Part shown: piece by piece, positions 27,135-35,835 of the stretch
How positions within the stretch are numbered: the first letter of the stretch is position 1
Layout of the letters: every line of letters begins with the position of its first letter
Translations under genes and position numbers: made by a program
The notes under the pieces: model-generated
The model's database searches: none
Told to the model about the DNA's origin: nothing
What the model saw: the letters and a program-made list of their open reading frames with translations, nothing else
NCBI GenBank assembly: GCA_024280035.1
Contig: JAJRQV010000031.1
Span: forward strand, 1-51,597
Source of the DNA: Campylobacterales bacterium
GTDB taxonomy: Bacteria > Campylobacterota > Campylobacteria > Campylobacterales > Sulfurimonadaceae
Direction: 5' to 3'
DNA: 51,597 bases

Positions 27135-27482
27135 ATGTATAAATCAATTTTAGTCATATTAATAATTTTTTTTGTTTCTCAACTGCATGCTCGTCAAAAT
27201 TATTCAGAAAGAGGAATTAAAACCTATAAAAAACTCTGTAAACAATGTAATGGAAGCCCTTATAAGGGTGCAGCTATGTTAAGAACAAAGGAGTGGAAAC
27301 GACTTTTTCAAAATGGAGATAAAAAAATCTTAGTACTACATATTAAGAGTGAAAAAGCACTTAAGATTTTTAAAAAGTCTTATTATAAAAATCGTCGTCG
27401 CCATTTGGTAAAGTTTTTAGTCTCGAGTGCCAGTGATTCTGGAGTTGTTCCTGCTTGCGATGGAAACTATTGTGGGGAATAA
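27135..27482 (+). CDS. Secreted cytochrome-c-like small protein with altered haem motif
   Basis: This 115-residue protein has a signal peptide ending near LHA and then YSERGIKTYKKLCKQCNGSPYKG. The spacing is that of a monohaem cytochrome c (CxxCH), but the haem-ligand His is Asn, so covalent haem binding with normal His ligation is not expected. Two more Cys lie at the extreme C-terminus (CDGNYCGE). It is first of three closely spaced genes. AAGGA precedes the ATG. It could be a cytochrome remnant, a thiol-redox protein, or a haem protein with a missense change. Confidence 0.65.
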   Translation: MYKSILVILIIFFVSQLHARQNYSERGIKTYKKLCKQCNGSPYKGAAMLRTKEWKRLFQNGDKKILVLHIKSEKALKIFKKSYYKNRRRHLVKFLVSSASDSGVVPACDGNYCGE

Positions 27483-27484
27483 GA

Positions 27485-27490
27485 TATAAT
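27485..27490 (+). promoter_or_regulatory. -10 box (TATAAT) six bases before an ATG
   Basis: TATAAT, six bases, then ATG 27497. The downstream gene has no Shine-Dalgarno sequence. The box lies three bases after the stop of the preceding gene, so it could give an internal leaderless start within the cassette. Confidence 0.55.
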
Positions 27491-27496
27491 ACAAAG

Positions 27497-28354
27497 ATGT
27501 ATAGAAAATTTATTATTTCAATTTTACTTATTGTAGTAGTTTTTATCTCTTCAATTAAGGTGTTAGATGATGTAAGTAGCCAACGACTCGATAGGGCTTT
27601 TACCCGTTCTGTTACTGTTTTTGCAATTGCGCGCGGGCTTAATGGGCTTATTTCTGTTGTTCAAGGTACTGAAGTGTATGCAACACCAGCAGGCGTGGGT
27701 GTGAACTTTGCAGTAGGTCAGGTACTTGACCCCTTAAATGACATGGTTGAGCGTTTTTCTTGGGTAATGTTAATGTCATCTGTCTCTTTAGGTGTGCAAG
27801 AAGTCATCTTACGTTTGGGTAAAACAGAATTGGTTCAAATCCTTTTAGCCCTTTCTTCTGCTGTAATTATTCTTATGTTATGGTCTCGTCAGCTTTGGCA
27901 TAAGTCGAGTTTTAACCTTATTTTTAAAGCCTTTGTTATTGTCTCTTTTTTGCGTTTTGTAGCCCCTTTAATTGTACTTTTAAATGCTGCTGTTTTTAGT
28001 TATGCCTTAGAGCCAAAGTATGAAAATGCAAAAATTTCTTTAGAATTAACACAAAAGGAGTCCAAAGTTTTAGTGCAAAAAGTGCAGCAGAAACAAAATC
28101 AAAAACACTCATGGATAGACTCTTTAAACCTTACTAAACAGTTAGAAGAATTTCGTTTACAGATGCAAACTTTATGGACAGATTTACATGAAAAGTTTAG
28201 TTTAGCCATTGATTATATGTTAACACTTATAACGATTTTTATTATTGAGTCTGTTCTTTTTCCTCTTTTAGCATTATGGGGATTTATGAGAATATTTCGA
28301 GAGTTTTTAAGCTTTGATATTGCACAAATATTTGAGCCTAAGTTAAGACGATAA
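27497..28354 (+). CDS. Conserved integral membrane protein of unknown function
   Basis: This protein of about 285 residues has an N-terminal membrane span (KFIISILLIVVVFISS), a soluble segment, and three to four more spans. A predicted coiled coil lies at about 175-230 (LELTQKESKVLVQKVQQKQ). The segment FAIARGLNGLISVVQGTEVY followed by GVNFAVGQVLDPLNDMVERF looks conserved-protein-like, but I cannot name a family. The ATG at 27497 is preferred over the upstream TTG at 27455. It directly precedes the methyltransferase-like gene with TAA-ATG adjacency. Confidence 0.7.
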   Translation: MYRKFIISILLIVVVFISSIKVLDDVSSQRLDRAFTRSVTVFAIARGLNGLISVVQGTEVYATPAGVGVNFAVGQVLDPLNDMVERFSWVMLMSSVSLGVQEVILRLGKTELVQILLALSSAVIILMLWSRQLWHKSSFNLIFKAFVIVSFLRFVAPLIVLLNAAVFSYALEPKYENAKISLELTQKESKVLVQKVQQKQNQKHSWIDSLNLTKQLEEFRLQMQTLWTDLHEKFSLAIDYMLTLITIFIIESVLFPLLALWGFMRIFREFLSFDIAQIFEPKLRR

Positions 28355-28795
28355 ATGACAATTTCACACCTTTTAGTCTTTTTACAGTTTTTCTTTTTAG
28401 GACTACTTTTTTTACCCTTTGATACGGAGTTAGTGCCTTATGGTTCTGAGTTGAAATATATATTTATCTTTTTAGCCATTTCTCTATTTTTATGGACCGT
28501 TTTTTATAACAAACTGGGAAATTTTAATATTATTCCTGAAATTAAACATGGCTGTGAATTAATTACTGAAGGCCCTTATCGTTTTATACGTCATCCTATG
28601 TATACTGGAGTAAGCTTAATTGCCTTGGCGGAGATAGTATCTCTTTTTACTTTTTGGAAGCTGCCTGTACTTGTACTTCTTATTGTTGTTTTATACTTTA
28701 AAGCCAAAACAGAAGAGAAGTTTTGGTGTGCAAAAACGCCGCAATATCTAGAGTTTCAGAAAAAAACAAAGATGTTTATCCCCTTTGTACTGTAG
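28355..28795 (+). CDS. Isoprenylcysteine methyltransferase-like membrane protein
   Basis: This 146-residue protein has four hydrophobic spans and the hallmark of the ICMT/PEMT methyltransferase superfamily: GPYRFIRHPMYTGVSLI near residues 70-86, then TEEKFWCAKTPQYLEFQKKT. Bacterial members are often uncharacterised; some methylate small hydrophobic substrates with AdoMet. The ATG follows the preceding stop directly, implying coupling. Substrate unknown. Confidence 0.8.
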   Translation: MTISHLLVFLQFFFLGLLFLPFDTELVPYGSELKYIFIFLAISLFLWTVFYNKLGNFNIIPEIKHGCELITEGPYRFIRHPMYTGVSLIALAEIVSLFTFWKLPVLVLLIVVLYFKAKTEEKFWCAKTPQYLEFQKKTKMFIPFVL

Positions 28796-28803
28796 GCTCT
28801 TGT

Positions 28804-29142
28804 CTAAAAAGTAATTGTTTTCCAGTCATTTTGGAGTGCTTGGGTCAACATCTCTCCTGTATGAATCATATCAATACCTAAAGAAGTCAACTTATCGCTC
28901 ACCCCATAATCATCACTGCAGACCACACAGCAGTTAAATTTAACCCCAGTTTCTTGAACAATTTTAACTTGTTTTTGCAACTCCTTATCTTGGGCTAAGA
29001 GTTTAGCTGAAGGTACCCAAATCATAATCACCGCCTCATCCCAATATCCCCTAGGAAGAATGACACTTCCATACAAAAGTACCATCTTTTTTGCCACTTC
29101 AATATCTGCACTTGTCCATACTATTAAAAGTTTATTTGTCAT
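28804..29142 (-). CDS. DsrE-like protein
   Basis: This 112-residue cytoplasmic protein has a DsrE/F/H-like Rossmann fold: KLLIVWTSADIEVAKKMVLLY, then WDEAVIMIWVPSAKLLAQD, then GVKFNCCVVCSDDYGVSDKL. The CCVVCSDDYG cysteines lie where DsrE-type proteins carry their sulfur-relay Cys. Such proteins often serve sulfur trafficking, but many are of unknown role. It is transcribed toward the ICMT-like gene, with eight bases between the stops. Confidence 0.75.
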   Translation of the reverse strand: MTNKLLIVWTSADIEVAKKMVLLYGSVILPRGYWDEAVIMIWVPSAKLLAQDKELQKQVKIVQETGVKFNCCVVCSDDYGVSDKLTSLGIDMIHTGEMLTQALQNDWKTITF

Positions 29143-29260
29143 ATATTTCTCTTTTTTAAAAAGTGTACAGTATTAGCCCTTTAAAGTTATAAGAGATGTC
29201 TCTAATCCTAATTAACTTCATATTCGATCTGCTCTACAACTTATGTAAGAACTCTTTTGT

Positions 29261-29266
29261 TATAAT
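29261..29266 (+). promoter_or_regulatory. Candidate -10 box (TATAAT) for glyQ
   Basis: TTTTGTTATAATTCGC lies 38 bases before the glyQ ATG. The leader would carry the GGAGA ribosome binding site at 29296-29300. Confidence 0.55.
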
Positions 29267-29304
29267 TCGCATAATTTATGTAGCCAGACTACAACGGAGA
29301 CACA

Positions 29305-30189
29305 ATGATTACCTTTTCTGATTTACTTTTAAAACTTCAAATCTTCTGGAAAGAGCAGGGTTGTAATATCGTTCAACCTTATGATATCTCTTCAGGAGCA
29401 GGAACTTTTCACCCTGCAACTTTTTTACGTTCACTGGACTCAAAACCTTGGTCAGTTGCTTATGTAGCACCTTCACGTCGTCCAACAGATGGTCGTTATG
29501 GAGAAAATCCAAATCGTTTAGGTTCATATTATCAGTTTCAAGCCCTTATTAAACCAAGCCCAGACAATATTCAAGAACTTTACCTTAAGTCTTTAGAATA
29601 CCTAGGTCTTGATTTAAGTCAACACGATATTCGTTTTGTAGAAGACAACTGGGAATCTCCAACGCTTGGTGCTTGGGGTCTGGGTTGGGAAGTATGGTTA
29701 AATGGTATGGAAGTTACTCAATTTACCTATTTTCAGCAAGTAGGGGGTATTTCTTGTGACCCTGTTGCGGTTGAGATTACCTATGGCACGGAACGTCTTG
29801 CCATGTATCTTCAAGGTGTTGATAATATTTTTGATATTGTGTGGAATGAAAATGAACACGGTAATACACTGTACAGAGATATTCATAAAGAGAGTGAGAT
29901 ACAGTTCTCAAAATATAATTTTGAAGTTGCCGATACAGATATGCTGTTTAAAGAATTTGATGCTAAAGCTGCAGAGTGTAAACGTAGTTTAGAAGCAGGG
30001 CTTCCTCTTCCTGCATATGACTTATGTATGGCAGCCTCAAGTACCTTTAATGTTTTAGATGCACGAAAAGCAATTTCTGCTACTGAACGTGCTAATTATA
30101 TTCTTCAAATTCGTGAGCTTTCAAAGGGTTGTGCAGAACTTTATAAGGCACAAGAAGAAGAACGTAATCTACGTGTTCTAGCGAATTAA
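29305..30189 (+). CDS. glyQ: Glycyl-tRNA synthetase alpha subunit
   Basis: This 294-residue catalytic subunit of the heterotetrameric glycyl-tRNA synthetase charges tRNA-Gly. Diagnostic stretches are [59 protein letters not shown] and [13 protein letters not shown]. The protein is full length. The beta subunit gene (glyS) is not in the window; the two are often apart in Campylobacterota. Two REP-like repeats follow the stop. Confidence 0.97.
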   Translation: MITFSDLLLKLQIFWKEQGCNIVQPYDISSGAGTFHPATFLRSLDSKPWSVAYVAPSRRPTDGRYGENPNRLGSYYQFQALIKPSPDNIQELYLKSLEYLGLDLSQHDIRFVEDNWESPTLGAWGLGWEVWLNGMEVTQFTYFQQVGGISCDPVAVEITYGTERLAMYLQGVDNIFDIVWNENEHGNTLYRDIHKESEIQFSKYNFEVADTDMLFKEFDAKAAECKRSLEAGLPLPAYDLCMAASSTFNVLDARKAISATERANYILQIRELSKGCAELYKAQEEERNLRVLAN

Positions 30190-30195
30190 GTTTTT

Positions 30196-30231
30196 AAAAC
30201 AAGCCGTGGCGGTTTGCTAAGCAAATGTTTC
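30196..30231 (+). repeat. REP-like dispersed repeat, copy A
   Basis: AAAACAAGCCGTGGCGGT is followed by the perfect small palindrome TTGCTAAGCAA and ATGTTTC. The ends AAACA and TGTTT can pair outside the inner stems. It lies six bases after the glyQ stop and forms a 40-bp-period tandem with copy B. Confidence 0.85.
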
Positions 30232-30235
30232 CTGT

Positions 30236-30271
30236 AAAACAAGCCGTGGCGGTTTACTTAGCAAATATTTC
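30236..30271 (+). repeat. REP-like dispersed repeat, copy B
   Basis: This is identical to copy A over the first 21 bases; three substitutions follow (GCTAAGC to ACTTAGC, and ATG to ATA). A third copy is on the other strand beside galU, about 26 kb away. Confidence 0.85.
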
Positions 30272-30387
30272 TTATGCACCCACTATTTATTGGATATGAA
30301 AATGTTATTGTTTGAAGCATTTTCTTCTTCAATGCTCAATATATCTTACAAAATGCTATAAGATGCTTTTTACTAAGCCCCTTATAG

Positions 30388-30393
30388 TATAAT
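30388..30393 (+). promoter_or_regulatory. -10 box (TATAAT) six bases before recD2
   Basis: TATAAT, six bases, then ATG 30400. There is no purine-rich ribosome binding site between or before them. The predicted start of transcription coincides with the ATG. Confidence 0.6.
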
Positions 30394-30399
30394 CTTCAT

Positions 30400-32658
30400 A
30401 TGAATACCTCTACACGACTTATCGGACAAATTGATGCTATTATTTACGAGAACGAGAGTTTTTTTATTGCTGTTTTATCAGACAAGACTAAAATTTCTGG
30501 TGAGTATGTCGAAGCACCTGTATCGAGCCTAAAAGGTGCTGCAGTTACACTTGAAGGTGAACGTGTTGAACATAAAAAGCATGGTACCACCTTTAAATGT
30601 AGTTCAGTTAAAGTTAACCAATCTGAACTTTTTTTCTTTTTAAATCGAGTAGTAAAAGGTTTTACTAAAAAACTTACCTCAGACCTGATTGAAAAGTTTG
30701 GTGAAGAGGGGCTGATTGATGTTTTAGATAATGACATCAATAAACTTCTTGAATTTAAGGGTGTTAAAGAAAAAAAACTTGAAAAAATTCAGAAGTCATG
30801 GAAACAGTTTCGCTCAATTCGTGAATTGGGTGAGTTCTTAGCACCATTTGATGTGAGTTCAGCAATGATTCATCTGATTGCTACCCAACTTAAAGAGATT
30901 CCTGAACCGGCTAAAAAGATAAAGAAAAATCCTTATGTTTTAACAAATATTAAAGGTATAGGCTTTAGGCGTGCAGATGAAATTGCTAAAAAAATGGGAG
31001 TAGCTGAGTTAGATGAGAACCGTATCTATTCTGCCATTAATTATCTTATTCGCGAGTTATGTGATATGCAAGGTAATTCGTGTATAAATGAGTTTGCTTT
31101 GTATGGAAGGTTAGATGAAGAGTTAAACCTTTTTAATCAACATGCCTTATATGAACAGGTGATTTTACAGATGGTACATGAGTCTCAACTTCATCGTTTT
31201 GGCGAGCTTTTAGCACCTGATATCTATTATTATGCAGAAGAACAGATCCTCTCTTTTGTGAAGAAAAAAGTGAAGCAAGATTTTGGTGAGATTAAAAAAG
31301 ATTTAGACACTTTTGTAAAAGAGAGAGAAAATGAGGCAGGCTTTACGCTTTCGCAAGAGCAAAGAACAGCAGTTGATATCTTAAATAAGGGTGCTTCCAT
31401 TTTACTTTTAGTGGGATATGCGGGAACAGGTAAATCAACCTCGGCACGTCTTATTTTAGACCTTCTTAAAGAAAAAGTAGGTGAGAACTTCATTATGTGT
31501 ACGGCACTCTCAGGTATTGCTTCGCAAAGAATTTCTGAAACTACGGGGTATCAGAGTTCAACAATTCAATCCTTAATTGTACGTTATGAAGATAAGGGTG
31601 AACTCCCTTTTAAAGTTATTCTTTTAGATGAAGCTTCTATGGTGAACTCCATGCTTTTTTTTCAATTAACAAAAATGATTGCTGATGATGCAATTTTTAT
31701 TATTGTAGGCGATGATGGGCAGTTGCCTCCTATTGGTGCAGGAAATGTGCTTTCTGATATGATAAGCTTAGCACTTGCACCTACCGTGAAATTAACAAAA
31801 TTGTATCGGCAAAATGAGAAACAAGCCATTGCCTTAGTTGCTAATACTATTCGACAGGGGCAGGTGCCTCTATTTTATGAGGAGTATGATGATTTTCATT
31901 TTCATGAGGTCAGTATCGAGAACCATTATAAACAGAAAAACAGCTTGTCTCAAAATGATTTTAAAGCCTTAAAAGAAGAAAACTCACATAAGATTTTAGC
32001 TTCAATGATGCATCTTGCAGTGGATTATATTCCTCATTCTCGAGAGCTTTTAAAAGATAAGAAAATTCTTGAATACCTTAATGCTTTTCAAGTCATTACG
32101 CCAATGAAAGCTGGAATCTTAGGAAGTGAAAACCTAAATAATATTTTACAATCGTATTTTAATCCTGTCTCAAGTAGTGCAGTTAAAAAAGGGAAGTTTG
32201 AATATCGTCAGATGGATAAGGTTGTACATATAAAAAATGAGAACATGCCGGCTTTTACACCTGAAGGTTTTAAAAATTCTGATGAGAGTTTTAACCGTCG
32301 TATTTTTAATGGAATGGTCGGCTTGATTTTTAAAATTGATAAGGATGAAGAGATTCTTTTTGTTTTTTATCCAAATGAGGAATTGGTGGTGCAGTATGAT
32401 TTGGATCAGCTAAAGTCTCATCTGTCTTTATCGTATGCACTAACCATTCATAAGGTTCAAGGCATGGAGTATGAGAGTGTAGTGATTCCTATTACCTATT
32501 CACATTTTATTATGCACAATACTAAACTCTTATATACGGCAATAACAAGAGCTAAAAAACATTGTTATCTTGTAGGTGAGGGCGCATGCTTTAGTGCGGG
32601 TTGCAAAAAGTTAGATACCACACGAAGGCAAACGGTTCTTCAAGCCCTTGTTAAATAA
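30400..32658 (+). CDS. recD2: RecD2-type ATP-dependent DNA helicase
   Basis: This 752-residue superfamily 1B helicase is not part of a RecBCD complex and probably acts in DNA repair or replication-fork handling. The N-terminal OB-like domain (1-75) and helix-hairpin-helix repeats (about 90-210; VLTNIKGIGFRRADEIAKKM) are typical of the RecD2 branch. Helicase motifs follow: Walker A GYAGTGKST (about 339-347), LLDEASMV (about 408), VGDDGQLPPIGAGN, KLYRQNE, and the C-terminal YALTIHKVQGMEYESVV and YTAITRAKKH. No recB or recC is in the window. Confidence 0.92.
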   Translation: MNTSTRLIGQIDAIIYENESFFIAVLSDKTKISGEYVEAPVSSLKGAAVTLEGERVEHKKHGTTFKCSSVKVNQSELFFFLNRVVKGFTKKLTSDLIEKFGEEGLIDVLDNDINKLLEFKGVKEKKLEKIQKSWKQFRSIRELGEFLAPFDVSSAMIHLIATQLKEIPEPAKKIKKNPYVLTNIKGIGFRRADEIAKKMGVAELDENRIYSAINYLIRELCDMQGNSCINEFALYGRLDEELNLFNQHALYEQVILQMVHESQLHRFGELLAPDIYYYAEEQILSFVKKKVKQDFGEIKKDLDTFVKERENEAGFTLSQEQRTAVDILNKGASILLLVGYAGTGKSTSARLILDLLKEKVGENFIMCTALSGIASQRISETTGYQSSTIQSLIVRYEDKGELPFKVILLDEASMVNSMLFFQLTKMIADDAIFIIVGDDGQLPPIGAGNVLSDMISLALAPTVKLTKLYRQNEKQAIALVANTIRQGQVPLFYEEYDDFHFHEVSIENHYKQKNSLSQNDFKALKEENSHKILASMMHLAVDYIPHSRELLKDKKILEYLNAFQVITPMKAGILGSENLNNILQSYFNPVSSSAVKKGKFEYRQMDKVVHIKNENMPAFTPEGFKNSDESFNRRIFNGMVGLIFKIDKDEEILFVFYPNEELVVQYDLDQLKSHLSLSYALTIHKVQGMEYESVVIPITYSHFIMHNTKLLYTAITRAKKHCYLVGEGACFSAGCKKLDTTRRQTVLQALVK

Positions 32659-32691
32659 AGAGAATATAAGCTTATTTTATAGTTACTTTGC

Positions 32692-32697
32692 TATCAT
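32692..32697 (+). promoter_or_regulatory. Extended -10 box (TGC-TATCAT) six bases before an ATG
   Basis: TATCAT with an upstream TG, six bases, then ATG 32704. No ribosome binding site is seen. Confidence 0.45.
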
Positions 32698-32703
32698 ACA
32701 GTA

Positions 32704-33165
32704 ATGATTTTTCTCAAATATCAACAGCCTAAAGCAGAATACGTTCAGTTTCAACGTCTTATTTTCGGTCTTATTGTTCTGGCTTCTGTTTTTACAGAAG
32801 ATATACTCTATATCTATATATTTTTGGTGCTTAGTCTTATTAGTTTTATTACGACCATAAATTACTCGCCTACAACACTTCTGTTCAAATTTTTAAATTT
32901 TATAATGCAACAGCCTCTTTTTACAACAGCACCTCAGTATGCGCACTCGTATGTTGTTAACCAATTGGCAGAAGTTTTTGAAGACTTTATGCGTGTTTTT
33001 GTAGGTATATTAATAATTTATCTCTACTCTTTTTCTCCTTTAAGTGCATGGATGACAGCATCTGTAATGAGCATGACAATGTTAATATCAAGCTTTTTTG
33101 GTTTTTGTTTTTCTTCTTTAATTTATATCGCGTATATACATGGCGTCAAGAAGTTTACAAAGTGA
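32704..33165 (+). CDS. Integral membrane protein, DUF4395-like
   Basis: This 153-residue protein has four hydrophobic segments (about 18-35, 38-55, 97-115 and 118-145) with a loop in the middle (FIMQQPLFTTAPQYAHSYVV). The arrangement recalls DUF4395 membrane proteins, but the match is from memory and weak. Its TGA overlaps the GTG start of the GGDEF-EAL gene (GTGA), so the two are translationally coupled and probably work together. Confidence 0.65.
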   Translation: MIFLKYQQPKAEYVQFQRLIFGLIVLASVFTEDILYIYIFLVLSLISFITTINYSPTTLLFKFLNFIMQQPLFTTAPQYAHSYVVNQLAEVFEDFMRVFVGILIIYLYSFSPLSAWMTASVMSMTMLISSFFGFCFSSLIYIAYIHGVKKFTK

Positions 33166-34843
33166 GTGAACTTAAAAATATAGAACTTGACCTCTTTACT
33201 CAACAAGAGGGAAAGATTAATAAAAACTGTGTCTTAGCTAGAAATGGGTTTACACCTTATGAGAGATGTAATTATTGTGAGTTGAATGTTCAGTCTTGTC
33301 AGGGAATGCATCTTAACTTTTTCACCTTTCTTATCGGTTTTTCTGTTCTTATGTTTCTGTTTATTACGGATCCTCTTTTAATACGTCTAAATATTATTTT
33401 GGTGATTGGGCTCTTTTTTGCCTTAGGCTATGAGGTGACGGTGCATACAGACTCACTAGCACGATCAGATTTTATGAATAAAAACCTAAATGATAAACTT
33501 CATGTGCATTCAACAAATTTAGAAGGTGAGGTGAAAAAACGTACAAAAGAGCTTCAACATCTTGCTATACATGACACGCTTACGGGGCTGTATAATCGGT
33601 ATGAATTTGAAAAACGTCTTATTTTTGCACTAAAATACTCTTCAAATGCTTCAGCTCAAAGTATTATGTGTTATTTAGATTTAGACCAATTTAAAATTGT
33701 TAATGATACTTCTGGGCATATGGCAGGAGATGAACTCTTAAAGCAGATATCATTTATTATGCAACAGCATGTAGATGAAAAAGATATTCTTGCTCGTCTG
33801 GGAGGAGATGAGTTTGGTATCTTATTTATAGGTAATACTATTAAAGAGGCTAAGAAAAAAGCAGAAGCCTTGTTAAAGGCAATCAAAGAGTACCGTTTTG
33901 CTTGGGAAAATAAGGTTTTTGTTGTGGGTGCTAGTATAGGAATGGTTCCTATAACTAGAGAGTGCTGCTCTTTAGTGGATATAATTTCTGCGGCAGATGA
34001 GGCATGCTATCAGGCTAAAGAGAAGGGACGTAACTGTATATTTGTAACAACAAATGATGATAAACAACTTCAAGAAAAACGTTCAGAAATGCAATGGTTA
34101 GGACGTTTGACCCAGGCTCTTGAAGAAGAAAAATTTGTTTTATATGTACAGCCTATCGTCTCGTTAAAACACAAAAGTAAGGCATTTAAACATTATGAAG
34201 TACTTATTCGACTAAAAGAGGGAAATAAAATTATCTCACCTATGGCATTTATTCCTGCAGCTGAGCGTTATGGTATGATGCAAGGTATTGACAGATGGGT
34301 GATTGAGTCTGTTTTTAAAAATTATGTTAATCTGCAAATTTCTAATGATCAACTTTACCGTTTTAGTATCAATTTATCAGGTGTTTCACTTAATGATAGT
34401 GGCTTGACTGCTTATATTGAGGAGCTATTTAATCGTTACCATGTTCCTCATAATACTATCTGTTTTGAGGTAACCGAGACGGCTGCAGTAGCAAACTTGA
34501 GTGTTGCTTTAAAATTTATTAATCGTATGCATAGTTTGGGGTGTCGGTTTTCTTTGGATGATTTTGGTTCAGGTTTATCCTCTTTTGCTACCTTCAAAAC
34601 CTCCCTGTAGATTACTTAAAAATTGATGGTGCCTTTGTTATTGACATTCATACCAACAGAATTAATAAAGCTATGGTAAAATCCATTAATGAAATCTCTC
34701 ATACTATGGGGATGAAAACTATTTGTGAATATGTTGAAAACATTGAAATTGAAAATGTTTTAAAAGAGTTGGGTGTTGATTATGCCCAAGGTTATCTACA
34801 TGCTAAACCCGAACCTATAGAAAAACTAATTAAAGGAGCATAA
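33162..34843 (+). pseudogene. Membrane GGDEF-EAL protein with a one-base deletion
   Basis: From GTG 33162 (overlapping the upstream TGA) to TAA 34841-34843 this encodes about 560 residues. The N-terminus holds a Cys cluster (YERCNYCELNVQSC), followed by two membrane spans, a coiled coil, an intact GGDEF domain (ARLGGDEFGILF) and an EAL domain (EVLIRL, FSINLSG, CFEVTETA, SLDDFGSG). At 34587-34591 GCTACC appears where GCTTACC would keep the frame; one T is missing. The +1 frame then continues correctly with YLQNLPVDYLKIDGAFV, CEYVEN and YAQGYLHAKP. As written, translation ends at 34610 without the last EAL ligands. The ATG at 33048 is not the start. Confidence 0.9.
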
Positions 34844-35835
34844 TGCGCTTATTTATATTTTTACTTGTTTCCACTCTTGCCTTTGCCTCGCAATATCCTC
34901 ATGTATTTTCTTCAGCAGGAGATGAAATTTATGAAAATATGGCTCAATATGAACAGATTAAAGACTTAGATATCTATCACGATAGACCAGAACTTTTAGA
35001 AGCTTTTTGTGAAGATGCTCAACGAAGTCTAGAAGCAGGACTTGCCTTAGATAAGGTAGAAGATGATCCTGAATTGGTTCTGGATAAAGAAGCACTAAAA
35101 GCTTATGCTAAAACACTTCGTAACCTTAGTAATCAAAATAATAATATTCAAGCACAAATTCACCGAGATATGCAAGCACTTTTAGAAGCTAAAGATACTA
35201 AACATCTTAAGGTTTTTCAAGATGCTGGTTTTTTTATGAGTGAGGAGATGCTTCAACTTTTTATAGATGAAAAGAATGAAGAAAAAGATAAGGCTGAAAA
35301 AAAGAAATTACATAATGAAATAGCCCGTTTAAATGAGAAAAATAAAAAAATTGAGTTACAGAGTGAAAAGTTGGCAGCGAGTACAGTTATTGAAGAGGTA
35401 AGTATGCAAAGTGAAGAGACTCCTGTACAGACTAGGAAAAATCCTTCTTCTGAACAAACTATTCATGTGAAAGAAGAAATGGCTGTAGTTATACATAAGA
35501 CTGAACCTCAAAAGGTGTTAACTGAAATACAAAAGTATCAGCAAAACTTAGAGTATTTAAAAGAAGAATTATATGCCTTAAGAGAGATGAATCAAGAGGC
35601 TAAGACGAACTGTTTAAATGATATTACAGCCATTAATTATTGGATGATAAAAGTCTTAGAAAATAAGAAAGACACTTGCTCTTTTGTAGATGCGATTAAA
35701 CAGATGAAGTCTTATGATAAAAGTGCTTCAGAATCATGTGGACATTCATCAATGCGGTATGTAGAGTGGCACGGACGTATAAAACCTTATGTAGGTAAAA
35801 AACTTTTCCAAGCTGAAGCAGGCTGTAGTCGTTAA
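34843..35835 (+). CDS. Secreted coiled-coil protein sharing the N-terminal module of the M23 peptidase
   Basis: This 330-residue protein has a signal peptide (MRLFIFLLVSTLAFA), then an N-terminal module paralogous to the M23 peptidase at 24423-25772. Both begin with a short signal, then YP-x-x-F-S, an Asp/Glu-rich helix, ALDK and a KAY-x-K-x-LR-x-L helix. A charged coiled coil follows (about 145-185), then a low-complexity linker and a C-terminal domain with four Cys (TNC, DTC, ESC, AGC) that could form two periplasmic disulfides. No peptidase domain is present. AAAGGAG precedes an ATG that overlaps the upstream TAA. A role with cell-wall enzymes is inferred from the paralogy and the neighbouring L,D-transpeptidase. 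Confidence 0.72.
   Translation: MRLFIFLLVSTLAFASQYPHVFSSAGDEIYENMAQYEQIKDLDIYHDRPELLEAFCEDAQRSLEAGLALDKVEDDPELVLDKEALKAYAKTLRNLSNQNNNIQAQIHRDMQALLEAKDTKHLKVFQDAGFFMSEEMLQLFIDEKNEEKDKAEKKKLHNEIARLNEKNKKIELQSEKLAASTVIEEVSMQSEETPVQTRKNPSSEQTIHVKEEMAVVIHKTEPQKVLTEIQKYQQNLEYLKEELYALREMNQEAKTNCLNDITAINYWMIKVLENKKDTCSFVDAIKQMKSYDKSASESCGHSSMRYVEWHGRIKPYVGKKLFQAEAGCSR

Noticed and set aside
33048-33161. ATG 33048 as start of the GGDEF-EAL gene
   Set aside because: It would read through most of the overlapping membrane-protein gene. GTG 33162 overlaps that gene's TGA and gives a sensible protein start.
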